Positions 29,673 through 37,534 of a DNA stretch of 58,026 nucleotides are shown in pieces. Every line of letters starts with the position of its first letter. The stretch's first letter is position 1. This DNA is from an uncultured Afifella sp. Lineage in GTDB: Bacteria; Pseudomonadota; Alphaproteobacteria; Rhizobiales; Afifellaceae. The stretch is taken from contig CAMYKZ010000036.1 of NCBI GenBank assembly GCA_947259045.1, forward strand, positions 1-58,026, written 5' to 3'. The notes under the pieces were generated by a model. That model made no database searches, had not been told where the DNA came from, and saw only the letters and a program-made list of their open reading frames with translations. The position numbers and the translations under genes were made by a program.

Positions 29673-30221
29673 TCATGACTTTGCAAGCAGACGGGCTGTA
29701 ACGGCATCGGGACCGAAAACGTCATCTTCGGTGACGCCCAGATATTCAATCAGAGCGGTCCGAGCCCGACTGACCCGGCTTTTGAGCGTGCCCGGGGCAA
29801 CACCGCAGATTTCCGCTGCTTCATCATAGGTAAACCCGGACGCTCCGACCAGAATGATGGCCTCACGCTGATCAGCCGGCAACGTTGCAAGAGCCTGTTT
29901 GAAATCGTCCAGATCCATGACGCCATGCTGGTTCGGGCCATCGACGAGCTGGCCCGCATGGAAACCGTCCGGGTCTTCAACTTCCCGTTTCGTTTTCCGT
30001 ATCTGCGAAAAATATTCATTGCGCAGAATTGTGAACAACCACGCTTTCAGATTTGTTCCCGGTGTGAATGATTCAAACTGCGTCCATGCCCTGACGATCG
30101 TATCCTGCACAAGATCGTCCGCATATTCAGGCCGGCCCGTCAGTGAGATTGCAAACGCACGCATATTGGGCAGAACCTTCAACAGGTCATCCCGGAATTC
30201 GTCAGGCGCGGTCGCGGTCAC
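29673..30221 (-). CDS. ecfG: ECF sigma factor of the general stress response (EcfG type)
   Basis: A 182-residue sigma factor with region 2 (GRPEYADDLVQDTIVRAWTQ and NLKAWLFTILRNEYFSQIRK) and region 4 (LPADQREAIILVGASGFTYDEAAEICGVAPGTLKSRVSRAR). The neighbourhood nepR-phyR identifies it as EcfG. In the known mechanism NepR holds it inactive until phosphorylated PhyR removes NepR. The GTG start at 30221 lies 6 bp after the nepR stop with AAGG ahead; the next ATG (residue 20) would cut into region 2. Confidence 0.92.
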   Translation of the reverse strand: MTATAPDEFRDDLLKVLPNMRAFAISLTGRPEYADDLVQDTIVRAWTQFESFTPGTNLKAWLFTILRNEYFSQIRKTKREVEDPDGFHAGQLVDGPNQHGVMDLDDFKQALATLPADQREAIILVGASGFTYDEAAEICGVAPGTLKSRVSRARTALIEYLGVTEDDVFGPDAVTARLLAKS

Positions 30222-30227
30222 GGACCT

Positions 30228-30413
30228 TCACCCATCCTTTTTCGATTTTTCAAGCTTGTCGAGCAGATCGAGAAAACGGTCGGGAATGTCTTCTTCGACG
30301 ACTTCCCCATACAGGGTCTTCAGTTTCTTGCCGATCGCAGACGGAAGCTGCGGCTCGGTTTCCGCATCGCGGTCGGAACCGGGCTCATCAGTGGTTTTTT
30401 TGCTTTCAGCCAC
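30228..30413 (-). CDS. nepR: Anti-sigma factor NepR
   Basis: A 61-residue protein with the NepR core AIGKKLKTLYGEVVEEDIPD followed by RFLDLLDKL and a charged, disordered N-terminus. It binds EcfG, and phospho-PhyR mimics the sigma factor to release it. It is upstream of ecfG in one unit and divergent from phyR, the classic arrangement. A second protein with this core occurs at 39566-39994. Confidence 0.92.
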   Translation of the reverse strand: MAESKKTTDEPGSDRDAETEPQLPSAIGKKLKTLYGEVVEEDIPDRFLDLLDKLEKSKKDG

Positions 30414-30594
30414 GTCTAATATTTCCCGGATTACTGATATCTGCTTTATGATAACGCATTCTACCGGTTTCTTAAAGCTGCAGGCATTAATTTTTGATTA
30501 TTGACTGCATTTTCTCATCCATCGTTATGATTTTTAAACAGGTTGTCGGCTAAAACCGGATTCAACCGACCTTATGAATTTCAAGGAAATTTCG
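30414..30594. promoter_or_regulatory. nepR-phyR divergent regulatory region
   Basis: A 181-bp AT-rich region that must hold the promoters for nepR-ecfG and phyR. In many relatives these carry GGAAC-N16/17-CGTT promoters for self-activation. I find no GGAAC followed by CATT or CGTT at this distance on either strand here, although such sites exist 3-8 kb away. A GGAAC at 30376-30380 inside nepR points to phyR but has only T residues at the expected -10. Confidence 0.5.
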
Positions 30595-31404
30595 ATGTCA
30601 TTGGCAACTTTGATCGCTCCGCATATTCCTTATCTCCGGCGTTACGCACGGGCGTTGTGCGGCAACCAGGAGAGCGGCGACTCCTACGTCGCTGCAGTTC
30701 TGGAAATGCTTGTCGAAAACGGGGCGGTAATGGACTCCCATGTCGATCCGCGCGCTGCAGTCTATCGGATTTTCACCTCGGTCTGGCAGTCTCTTTCCAT
30801 CAACATGTCTGAAGACGAACCGGGCCACCAATGGGAAGTTGCGGCAGAACGGCAATTATCAGTCCTGACGCCGATGACCCGGCAGGCATTTCTGCTTGTG
30901 TCTGTTGAGAATTTCTATCCCAAGGAAGCAGCCTATATTCTTGGAATCGATGAGACGGCCTTGTCTGGTCTGATCAAGCAGGCCGCCAGTGACATCGCCC
31001 GCCAGATCGCCACAGACGTTCTGATCATCGAAGATGAACCGCTGATTGCAATGGAAATCGAAGCCCTGGTCCAGGGGCTTGAACACAAGGTTGTCGGCGT
31101 GGCAAGAACGCAAAGCGAAGCCGTTCAGATGGCAGAGAAATACAGGCCTGGCCTTGTTCTGGCAGACATTCAGCTTGCCGATGGCAGTTCTGGCGTGGAT
31201 GCGGTTAATGATATACTGGGGTCGCTCGAAGCACCGGTCATTTTCATTACCGCCTTTCCGGAAAGGCTGCTGACCGGCGAGCGGCCGGAGCCTGCCTTCC
31301 TGATCACCAAACCGTTTGCCGCCGATATGGTGAAGGCGATCATTTCGCAGGCGCTGTTTTTTGACGAGAAATGCCGGTCCAGTGATCGTAACGCCGCAGC
31401 CTGA
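30595..31404 (+). CDS. phyR: General stress response regulator PhyR
   Basis: A 269-residue protein with an N-terminal sigma-factor-like domain (about 1-135, including LSVLTPMTRQAFLLVSVENFYPKEAAYILG without DNA-binding capacity) and a C-terminal receiver. The receiver has acidic residues in IIEDEP, phospho-acceptor Asp191 in LVLADIQLADGSSG, and Lys in ITKPF. Phosphorylation exposes the sigma-like domain, which captures NepR. The ATG at 30595 is chosen because AAGGAA lies 8 bases before it; an in-frame ATG at 30574 has no ribosome site. A kinase gene overlaps its 3' end. Confidence 0.95.
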   Translation: MSLATLIAPHIPYLRRYARALCGNQESGDSYVAAVLEMLVENGAVMDSHVDPRAAVYRIFTSVWQSLSINMSEDEPGHQWEVAAERQLSVLTPMTRQAFLLVSVENFYPKEAAYILGIDETALSGLIKQAASDIARQIATDVLIIEDEPLIAMEIEALVQGLEHKVVGVARTQSEAVQMAEKYRPGLVLADIQLADGSSGVDAVNDILGSLEAPVIFITAFPERLLTGERPEPAFLITKPFAADMVKAIISQALFFDEKCRSSDRNAAA

Positions 31405-32407
31405 CAACGCGCAAGATTCCTATGGATCGCAAGAGCCGATCGTGACAGACCCGGAAAAGACTCCTGGATCGATCGATCAGGTGTTACGCGCCGTGCAAGG
31501 GTCGCGTGTCAGCCTGTTCCGGCAGGATATGGATCTCAAGTATCAGTGGATCGAAAACCCGTTCGCCGGATTGTCGACGGCATCGGTGGTCGGCCTGACG
31601 GACATGGACATTCTGCCCGAACCGGCTGCATCCATCGCAACCAGCAGAAAACGTGCGGCGATCATGAATGGAGAGAGTTGCAAGTTCGATCTATCGGTCC
31701 TTTCCGATGGTCTGACCCGGATATTCGAAGTGTTCGTCTGCCCCGAATTTGACCTTGATGGAAATGCCGTCGGGCTGACCGGATCCGTGGTCGATATTTC
31801 GCGCGAGCGGCAGCAAGCCCAGTCGATGGCAAATCTGATCCTGGAAGTCTCGCACCGGTCAAAAAACCTGCTGGCGATCGTCCAGAGCATCGCCAGCCAG
31901 ACCGTGGCGGGAGAAAATTCGGCGAAGAGCTACAGTGACCGCTTCGTCAGCCGCCTGCAGTGCCTCTCGCGCACACAGGATATCGTTACCGCAAGAGACT
32001 GGCAGGGCGCCGGTTTGATCGAGCTGATCAATGCCCAGATTGACGGGACTGCCATCGACGGCCAGATCCTGATGCATTGCGCGGATATTTTTCTCACGCC
32101 ATCTGCCGCGTTGCATGTCGGTCTGGCGATGCATGAACTGATACAGAATGCCGAAGACAATGCACACAGTCCGCTCAGCATGCAATTGTCCGCCTCCGAT
32201 GACGCACAGATGCCAACGATGATCAGTTGCAGAACCGTCTATCGGGACCCAGGCTCAAGAAAACCGCTTGGTCGATTTTCATGCTCTGTCCTGGAACGGG
32301 CCGCACCGCAATCGGTTAGCGGAAAAGCGCAGTTGCAGCAGGATGACAATGTTCTCGTCTATGCGCTTTGCATCGGAAGCGATGCGACGATTGAACGAGG
32401 GTTCTGA
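31382..32407 (+). CDS. HWE/HisKA_2-type sensor kinase overlapping phyR, with an altered ATPase domain
   Basis: About 341 residues. A PAS-like region (about 30-140) precedes the H-box LEVSHRSKNLLAIVQSIASQ of the HWE/HisKA_2 family. The N-box is partly kept (LAMHELIQNAEDNA), but the usual W-x-E and the Gly-rich block that close the ATP site are absent; the tail reads SCRTVYRDPGSRKPLGRF. It overlaps phyR by about 23 bp, so co-translation is likely and it is a good candidate for the kinase or modulator of PhyR. The start is uncertain: GTG 31382, GTG 31442 or TTG 31361. It may be inactive as an ATP-dependent kinase. Confidence 0.78.
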   Translation: MIVTPQPDNAQDSYGSQEPIVTDPEKTPGSIDQVLRAVQGSRVSLFRQDMDLKYQWIENPFAGLSTASVVGLTDMDILPEPAASIATSRKRAAIMNGESCKFDLSVLSDGLTRIFEVFVCPEFDLDGNAVGLTGSVVDISRERQQAQSMANLILEVSHRSKNLLAIVQSIASQTVAGENSAKSYSDRFVSRLQCLSRTQDIVTARDWQGAGLIELINAQIDGTAIDGQILMHCADIFLTPSAALHVGLAMHELIQNAEDNAHSPLSMQLSASDDAQMPTMISCRTVYRDPGSRKPLGRFSCSVLERAAPQSVSGKAQLQQDDNVLVYALCIGSDATIERGF

Positions 32408-32510
32408 TCCGCGTTAACTGACAGTTTACCGACATCGCGCCTTTAACCGATTTTCAATCCCGGTTGCGCTACAAAGACAGTCGAATGAGTTTTTACCGAT
32501 TGCGATAGAT

Positions 32511-33101
32511 ATGCGCCGGAATTTTGTCAGTCTTGCCGTTACAGTGTTTGCCATTGCAGCAATAGGTCCGGCACATGCCGTGGCTCAGTTTCAATTGCCG
32601 TGGAGTCTCTCTGATTATCCTACTGGTGGTAGCGCAATGACGGGAATGGTCGCCGGGACGCTTCAACGCCAGGGTGATCTGACGATCTCGACCTGCAATA
32701 CGCTGGGGGCCGGCAATGTTCAGCAGATCACCAGCGGCGTGACCGGGATCGGTCAATCGATCGCAAATTCAGAATCCGACAATGCCGCTTTGATTGTCGA
32801 CCAGCTGCCGCAATGTTGTGAAGTGTTCACGTCACTCGACATCGACAGCCGTATCACCTTGGGTGCGGCCATCGCACTGGCGACACGGGTCGTTGGAGAA
32901 AAAGATATGCGGTCTGCCCAGGAGATCGAATTTGTCATTGAGGCCTGTGACGATGAGATCCTCCAGCGATCATACCAGGTGGCCAGGGGCCAGGATAATC
33001 TGGGGCAGCTGATTGCTCAGGAGGACGGCGAGTCCAATCCGTCGTTGACGACCCCGCCAGTCACGCCAACCGGCAGCGGCGGCGTTCCCTCGCCGAACTG
33101 A
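32511..33101 (+). CDS. Secreted protein with C-terminal GGVPSPN motif, paralogue 1
   Basis: A 196-residue protein with a signal peptide (about 1-23, ending PAHA). The mature part starts with FQLPWSLSDYPTGGSAM, has one Cys, then a CC pair (LPQCCEV), then EACDDEILQRSY, and ends in GSGGVPSPN. The same order of features occurs in the protein at 37535-38131 (opposite strand). I do not recognise the family. Four conserved Cys suggest disulfides in the periplasm. It lies downstream of the PhyR/kinase pair but with its own 100-bp upstream region. Confidence 0.75.
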   Translation: MRRNFVSLAVTVFAIAAIGPAHAVAQFQLPWSLSDYPTGGSAMTGMVAGTLQRQGDLTISTCNTLGAGNVQQITSGVTGIGQSIANSESDNAALIVDQLPQCCEVFTSLDIDSRITLGAAIALATRVVGEKDMRSAQEIEFVIEACDDEILQRSYQVARGQDNLGQLIAQEDGESNPSLTTPPVTPTGSGGVPSPN

Positions 33102-33104
33102 CGA

Positions 33105-33365
33105 TCAGATCCGGGCCAGAGCGCCAATCGGATAGAGATGAGCGACCGGTGCATCATCGGGGTCAAAGCCGAATTCGATCCGCAGGCTCCGGATCTTCTG
33201 TTCCCGCCGACTGGCAATCATCATTTCGTTTGTGATCCCCTCATTGATATCGGCTTCGTTGGCCAGGTCAGTCAGCTTGCCGACCAGGCTGTTGGTCTTT
33301 AGAGCAAACAGGCTGTCGATCTGAGCCGGTGCAACAGCGGTGAAATCCTGATACTGAACTGACAT
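33105..33365 (-). CDS. Short relative of the NepR-like protein (N-terminal domain only)
   Basis: An 86-residue soluble protein. Its start MSVQYQDF and the block KIRSLRIEFGFDPDDAPVAHL align with MSDQYNKF and PIRSLRMEFGYDDRGDMAAL of the longer protein at 39566-39994. It lacks the NepR-like C-terminal part. Two GGAAC-N16/17-CATT promoter-like sites lie 23-55 bp upstream, and GAAGGAG precedes the ATG. The function is unknown; a regulator or partner within the stress response is inferred. It converges with the secreted-protein gene 3 bp away. Confidence 0.75.
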   Translation of the reverse strand: MSVQYQDFTAVAPAQIDSLFALKTNSLVGKLTDLANEADINEGITNEMMIASRREQKIRSLRIEFGFDPDDAPVAHLYPIGALARI

Positions 33366-33387
33366 TGCGTTTCTCCTTCGCTATCTG

Positions 33388-33413
33388 AATGCGCGAAGAG
33401 CAGGATTGGTTCC
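33388..33413 (-). promoter_or_regulatory. EcfG-like promoter, proximal site upstream of the 33365 gene
   Basis: On the minus strand GGAAC (33413-33409), 17 bases, then CATT (33391-33388). The CATT ends 23 bp before the ATG at 33365. GGAAC is the known -35 element of EcfG-type sigma factors; the usual -10 is CGTT, so CATT is a one-base variant. Confidence 0.62.
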
Positions 33414-33418
33414 CGGAC

Positions 33419-33443
33419 AATGCGTGCAATGGTTAACAGTTCC
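33419..33443 (-). promoter_or_regulatory. EcfG-like promoter, distal site upstream of the 33365 gene
   Basis: On the minus strand GGAAC (33443-33439), 16 bases, then CATT (33422-33419). It lies 30 bp upstream of the proximal copy, in the same orientation, so the gene may have two EcfG-type starts. Confidence 0.5.
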
Positions 33444-33568
33444 TGCCGGCAAAAATGATCTGCACTGACGCATTTTTAGATATATTTATTACATAATTCA
33501 CGTTATGGCTGCATTTTGAAACAGACGTCTGTCTTGGGCGAAGACAGTGGCAAAAGAACAGCTGATAT

Positions 33569-34588
33569 ATGAAAACGGAATTGCCCGACGCCCGGCAAGA
33601 CGATATCCGCACGCGTTTGCAATTGGAACTGGGCCGCTTGGTCCTGGACACCGACGCAGTGCTGACATTCGACTGGAACGTCATCACCGACCACCTGTCG
33701 CTTAACGGCTTTGGTCAACGGTTTCTCGAATTGGGCGACAGCACCATGACGATGGCCGGGCTGCTCAACCGTGTCGATGCGGGAGATGCGGGGCAGTTGA
33801 AGCATAATCTTAATCAGATTATCGCCGGTGAAACCGAAGCGATCCACACATTCAGATATGCGAAAAACGACGGCCAGGTCGAATATCTCTCCGGCTGCGG
33901 CTCGATACTTCCGGTTTCCGGCAGCAATCGTCATGTCGCCGCGGTTCTGATCGATCAGACAAGTGCACAAAAGCGTGCTGAGTCAGAAGCCGATATTGCT
34001 GAAGACAGAGCTCATCTGATCAAAAACACCCTGAATACGGTCTCCGGCATCGCCGCCATGACACAGCGCACCACCCGCTCTGCGGAGGCCTTTGTCCGTG
34101 CCTTTAACGGCAGGCTTCAGGCCATCGCCAAGTCCGCCGAACTGGTCGCTTCATCAACGACCGGACATCTGCCGTTGACCGTCTTCGTAGCCCTGGTTGC
34201 CGCCGGCCCGTCGGGCGGAAAGAAAATCAGCGTGAAAAGCTGCGGCTACGGCATCGGAACAAAACAGTGTCAGACACTCGCGATTGCGATTCACGAATTG
34301 ACCATGAATGCGGTCATCCATGGCGCGCTGGCCAGTGACGGCACGGTCGTTGTTTCGTTTGAACAACACAATGGCAGTCTGAAAATGATCTGGCGGGAAG
34401 AATCGGCTGAATTCGTGCCGCCATCCCAACCAGCCAAGCAAGGCTTTGGCTGGCAGGTTCTGAGCCGCATGTTGGCACGGGAATTCGATACCCGGCCAGA
34501 AATGATCTGGAACGAGAACGGATTCCAGTATGAACTCGTCATTTCGGCAGACCACCTTGTCCCGATCGGCGATGGCGGTGTGCCTTAA
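33569..34588 (+). CDS. PAS-HWE sensor histidine kinase
   Basis: A 339-residue soluble kinase. A PAS-like domain (about 25-135, with a long TFDWNVITDHLSL start) precedes an HWE-type H-box, AHLIKNTLNTVSGIAAMTQR. The ATPase has the family N-box AIHELTMNAVIHGAL, the WREES block in place of WxE-GGP, and KQGFGWQVLSRML. Unlike the kinase overlapping phyR, its ATP site looks intact. HWE/HisKA_2 kinases are the usual partners of PhyR, so it is a likely stress-response input. It converges with a PilZ gene, overlapping by 4 bp. Confidence 0.85.
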   Translation: MKTELPDARQDDIRTRLQLELGRLVLDTDAVLTFDWNVITDHLSLNGFGQRFLELGDSTMTMAGLLNRVDAGDAGQLKHNLNQIIAGETEAIHTFRYAKNDGQVEYLSGCGSILPVSGSNRHVAAVLIDQTSAQKRAESEADIAEDRAHLIKNTLNTVSGIAAMTQRTTRSAEAFVRAFNGRLQAIAKSAELVASSTTGHLPLTVFVALVAAGPSGGKKISVKSCGYGIGTKQCQTLAIAIHELTMNAVIHGALASDGTVVVSFEQHNGSLKMIWREESAEFVPPSQPAKQGFGWQVLSRMLAREFDTRPEMIWNENGFQYELVISADHLVPIGDGGVP

Positions 34589-34986
34589 GCGTCCATTTTC
34601 AGGCAATCATCCATAAGTGACGACACATCCGGTCGACCGCTCTCGAACTGAATTCCGATCGATTTTCCGCTTTGCCATATTCTGGTGCACTTCAGCGCGA
34701 TCTTGAATTCGGGAACAAACAAAACGAATGATTTGCTTTCGATCGGGGCCCCGGGCACTTCCACCCTCGCACCGCTCGTCGACAGATCCTTCACGACGCA
34801 TATCTTGCTACCGTTTCCCTCCGTGACTGCAAGGGCCTTGATGCTGGCGGGCAGGCGAACCGCATGTCTGGCAAACGGCTTGATATCCGGCCGGGCGACC
34901 GGGTTATCCAGGCGGGGACCGTCGCAGGCGATATTGCCGTTAAAGATAGCGGTCTCTTCGGTCGTGGAAGGCAAATTTGAAAGCAT
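34585..34986 (-). CDS. PilZ domain protein
   Basis: A 133-residue protein with a variable N-terminus and a C-terminal PilZ-like domain: RHAVRLPASIKALAV, VVKDLSTSGARVEVPG and RIWQSGKSIGIQFES. The ATG at 34986 follows AGGAG; the 73 upstream codons run over the intergenic region and the EAL gene. It lies 94 bp downstream of the EAL gene on the same strand, so a c-di-GMP effector may be made with the enzyme that degrades the signal. Confidence 0.8.
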   Translation of the reverse strand: MLSNLPSTTEETAIFNGNIACDGPRLDNPVARPDIKPFARHAVRLPASIKALAVTEGNGSKICVVKDLSTSGARVEVPGAPIESKSFVLFVPEFKIALKCTRIWQSGKSIGIQFESGRPDVSSLMDDCLKMDA

Positions 34987-35080
34987 GATCTGCTCCTGTT
35001 TACGATTGTCGTTATTCTTAAGGCGGGTCGGCTTTTTTTCGCGGATTTGGTCTCCGGCACTCAAGATATGCCGGCACATT

Positions 35081-36814
35081 CTATCCGTTCGTCTGCGTGA
35101 GATGCTCCGGCTTGCCGACCAGATGCAGATGGCTTCCCCGGCCACGTTGCTTCCTCCAGCGTTCGATAAAGCCGGGAACTGCGCAAGCAAGCATCGGCCG
35201 GGCATAAGCGAACCCCTGCCCGACGTCGCAGCCCCAGGTTTTCAGGGTCCTGTCGACCGAGGCTGTTTCAATACCTTCAGCGATAACTTCCAGATCCAGG
35301 TCATGGGCCAGGTCGATGATCGAGCGGACCAGTGTTTTCTTCGTGGTATCCTCAAGCAGGTTGGTCACGAGGGAGCGGTCAATCTTGAGCCGGTCGACCG
35401 AAAAGCCGGAAATGTCACTCCAGCTGGCGTTGCCGCAGCCAAAATCGTCCAAAGCGGTGCTGAAGCCGGCCTGCTGCATGCAATTCAGGGTCCGCGATAT
35501 CGTGTGATCGCAGTCGCTCAGCAGAACATCCTCTCCGATCTCAAGTTTCAATTGCGATGGCAGGATTGCGTTTTCCTCAGTCATTGCCACAAAGCGATTG
35601 AAGAAACCCGCATCGAGGAGCTGGCCGCCGGCGAGATTGACCGCGACATTCCGGAAATTGATGCCCGTATCGCTCCAGCTGGCGAGTTGTTTCATGACTT
35701 TCTGCAGGATCAGTTCGGAGAGATCGCTTTCCAGTTCAGGGTCGGCGAGGGCAAAGTGAAATGCTGCGGGTTCCAGCAGTCCCTTGACCGGATGCTGCCA
35801 TCGGATCAGTGCCTCGAAGCCGGCAATCGAATTCTTCCGGAAATCAATCTTCGGCTGATAGGCGACGACGAATTGATCGAACCGCTGGGCATCACGTATT
35901 TCGCGGGCGAACTGCGAGTGCTTCTGCGTCGCGGATTGCCGCAAATTCCGGTCGCCGCGGACAGCATCATCCGGTTTTGACGACAACCGCGCCGTTTCTC
36001 CGGAACCACGGACGATATCCAGACAAGGCCGAATTTCGATATCGCCATCCAGACTTGCAATCGGGCGCTCGATCTCCGCCCTCAGGCAGTCTGCGAGCTG
36101 CGTGATTTCACTATCGCAGCCGAGACATTCGACCAGTGCGACAATGCGATCGCCATCGAGAGCCATCACCTGGCTCTGTTCAGGCATGATCCGCCTGATT
36201 CGGTCGATCAGTTCATCGATCACAACATCGCCCGGCAATGACGGCGATCCGCCGGCTTCCCGGCCCGGCAATGAGATACAGTAGACGCCATATTCCTGTC
36301 CGCAGCCTTCGGCAACGATCCGGGCGCGCCTGATAATATCTTCAACCGCCGTGAATTTCGGAGCCGGACCGTCTGCGATGCGGTGAGAATCGCCGGACTG
36401 CGCCGGTTTGACATCCGCGGTCGGTGTAACGTCTCTAATCGTCCCCAGGAGACGTGCAGGTCCGTTTTTATCGATGTGGACGCAGGCGGACGTCTTCAAC
36501 CAGCGCAATGATGTGTCCTGCAATCGGACGGCATATTCGCACTCGAATCCGGAGCCGTCCGAAAGGGCGAGATCAAAAGCGGTTTCAGCCTCGTCCAGAC
36601 CTGGAATTGTAAGATCGCACATTCGCCGCAATGTCGGGATGAACGTTGCCGGTACATCATGCAGATCATAAACCGCGTCGCTCCAGAGCATGGTGTCTGA
36701 TCTGATATCATACGACCATGTGCCAACGTGAACCGGATTGCCGACCGACTTGGGAACCCTCGTTTTCGGGAACAATGTGGCCGTCTTGAACTGAATGTTA
36801 TTATTGGTTTTCAT
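35081..36814 (-). CDS. PAS-EAL cyclic di-GMP phosphodiesterase with degenerate GGDEF region
   Basis: A 577-residue soluble protein. An N-terminal PAS-like domain (about 25-130) is followed by a GGDEF-like region without a GGDEF signature (about 150-290) and a C-terminal EAL domain. The EAL signature is AGFEALIRWQHP; further active-site blocks are VNLAGGQL, DDFGCGNAS, LKIDRSLV and EVIAEGIET. The Glu and Asp metal ligands appear present, so hydrolysis of c-di-GMP is likely. One oddity is KLEIGED where ElTEs is usual. It sits between a secreted ClpP-like gene upstream (44 bp) and a PilZ gene downstream. Confidence 0.86.
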   Translation of the reverse strand: MKTNNNIQFKTATLFPKTRVPKSVGNPVHVGTWSYDIRSDTMLWSDAVYDLHDVPATFIPTLRRMCDLTIPGLDEAETAFDLALSDGSGFECEYAVRLQDTSLRWLKTSACVHIDKNGPARLLGTIRDVTPTADVKPAQSGDSHRIADGPAPKFTAVEDIIRRARIVAEGCGQEYGVYCISLPGREAGGSPSLPGDVVIDELIDRIRRIMPEQSQVMALDGDRIVALVECLGCDSEITQLADCLRAEIERPIASLDGDIEIRPCLDIVRGSGETARLSSKPDDAVRGDRNLRQSATQKHSQFAREIRDAQRFDQFVVAYQPKIDFRKNSIAGFEALIRWQHPVKGLLEPAAFHFALADPELESDLSELILQKVMKQLASWSDTGINFRNVAVNLAGGQLLDAGFFNRFVAMTEENAILPSQLKLEIGEDVLLSDCDHTISRTLNCMQQAGFSTALDDFGCGNASWSDISGFSVDRLKIDRSLVTNLLEDTTKKTLVRSIIDLAHDLDLEVIAEGIETASVDRTLKTWGCDVGQGFAYARPMLACAVPGFIERWRKQRGRGSHLHLVGKPEHLTQTNG

Positions 36815-36858
36815 GGCTTGATCCGATCAAGTTGGGTTTTGCTGGTTCGTGTCTTCAA

Positions 36859-37323
36859 TTACGAGACGAGCATCGGCTTGCCGCAACGCCGGAAGAAGCG
36901 GCTTACATCGGCAGAATCCATTTTCAGCATCCGGTCTGTCAGGCCGCCCCGCTGGGCGATCCACTGGCGCACACCGGCCGGATAACTTGCCAGCATCATG
37001 CGGTTGGCGTCGCGCAGGATTTTTCGGCCGTTGCGGATCGGTTTCTGGAGCCGGGCGCGGTGGAAATGGAGCCGCGCCCGTTCCGTGACACAAAGCTGAC
37101 TGTTCGGCAGGTTGATCAGAAGCGTACAGGCAGAGGCGCAAACGCCATCGATAACCACATTGAGCTTCAGCTCTTTGGCGACCTGGGCCTTGACCTGGTA
37201 AAGCCCAAGATCGCCTCCGGGATCATAGCGCACATAGATGGTCCGGTCGTCCGCTGCACCTGTTCCCGGCATCAGCATTGTCGCCATCATTACAGTCGCG
37301 ATCATGAATTTCTTGATCAGCAT
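36859..37323 (-). CDS. Periplasmic ClpP/SppA-like (COG3904-type) protein, paralogue 1
   Basis: A 154-residue protein with a signal peptide (about 1-24). The core DPGGDLGLYQVKAQVAKEL and VVIDGVCASACTLLI resembles the small ClpP/SppA-fold periplasmic proteins of COG3904, in which the Ser of SAC would be the nucleophile, and a His follows in LHFHRARL. Peptidase activity is unproven. The ATG at 37323 follows GGAGG. It is about 70% identical by eye to the gene at 39007-39471. An EcfG-like promoter lies 26 bp upstream, and the EAL gene follows after 44 bp. Confidence 0.75.
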   Translation of the reverse strand: MLIKKFMIATVMMATMLMPGTGAADDRTIYVRYDPGGDLGLYQVKAQVAKELKLNVVIDGVCASACTLLINLPNSQLCVTERARLHFHRARLQKPIRNGRKILRDANRMMLASYPAGVRQWIAQRGGLTDRMLKMDSADVSRFFRRCGKPMLVS

Positions 37324-37348
37324 AATTGCCTCCATTGTCTGAAGGCAA

Positions 37349-37374
37349 AATGCAAACCGGAGTATTATCGTTCC
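37349..37374 (-). promoter_or_regulatory. EcfG-like promoter upstream of the ClpP-like paralogue 1
   Basis: On the minus strand GGAAC (37374-37370), 17 bases, then CATT (37352-37349). It ends 26 bp before the ATG at 37323. The same element and distance occur before the paralogue at 39007. Confidence 0.65.
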
Positions 37375-37534
37375 AAGTTACTCAGATTTCCGTTCATCTA
37401 TATCAAATGAAATCTTAATATGAACGAATAATAAAAAGGCCGCCCATCGACGTGGCTCAGATATATTCTTCTATATTTGTTTTCGTGGAATATTTCATCA
37501 TGCAGGATACTATAACGACCCGAAAATCACTAAT

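Noticed and set aside
30376..30405. GGAAC inside nepR pointing to phyR as an EcfG promoter
   Set aside because: At the -10 distance there are only T residues, with no CGTT or CATT.
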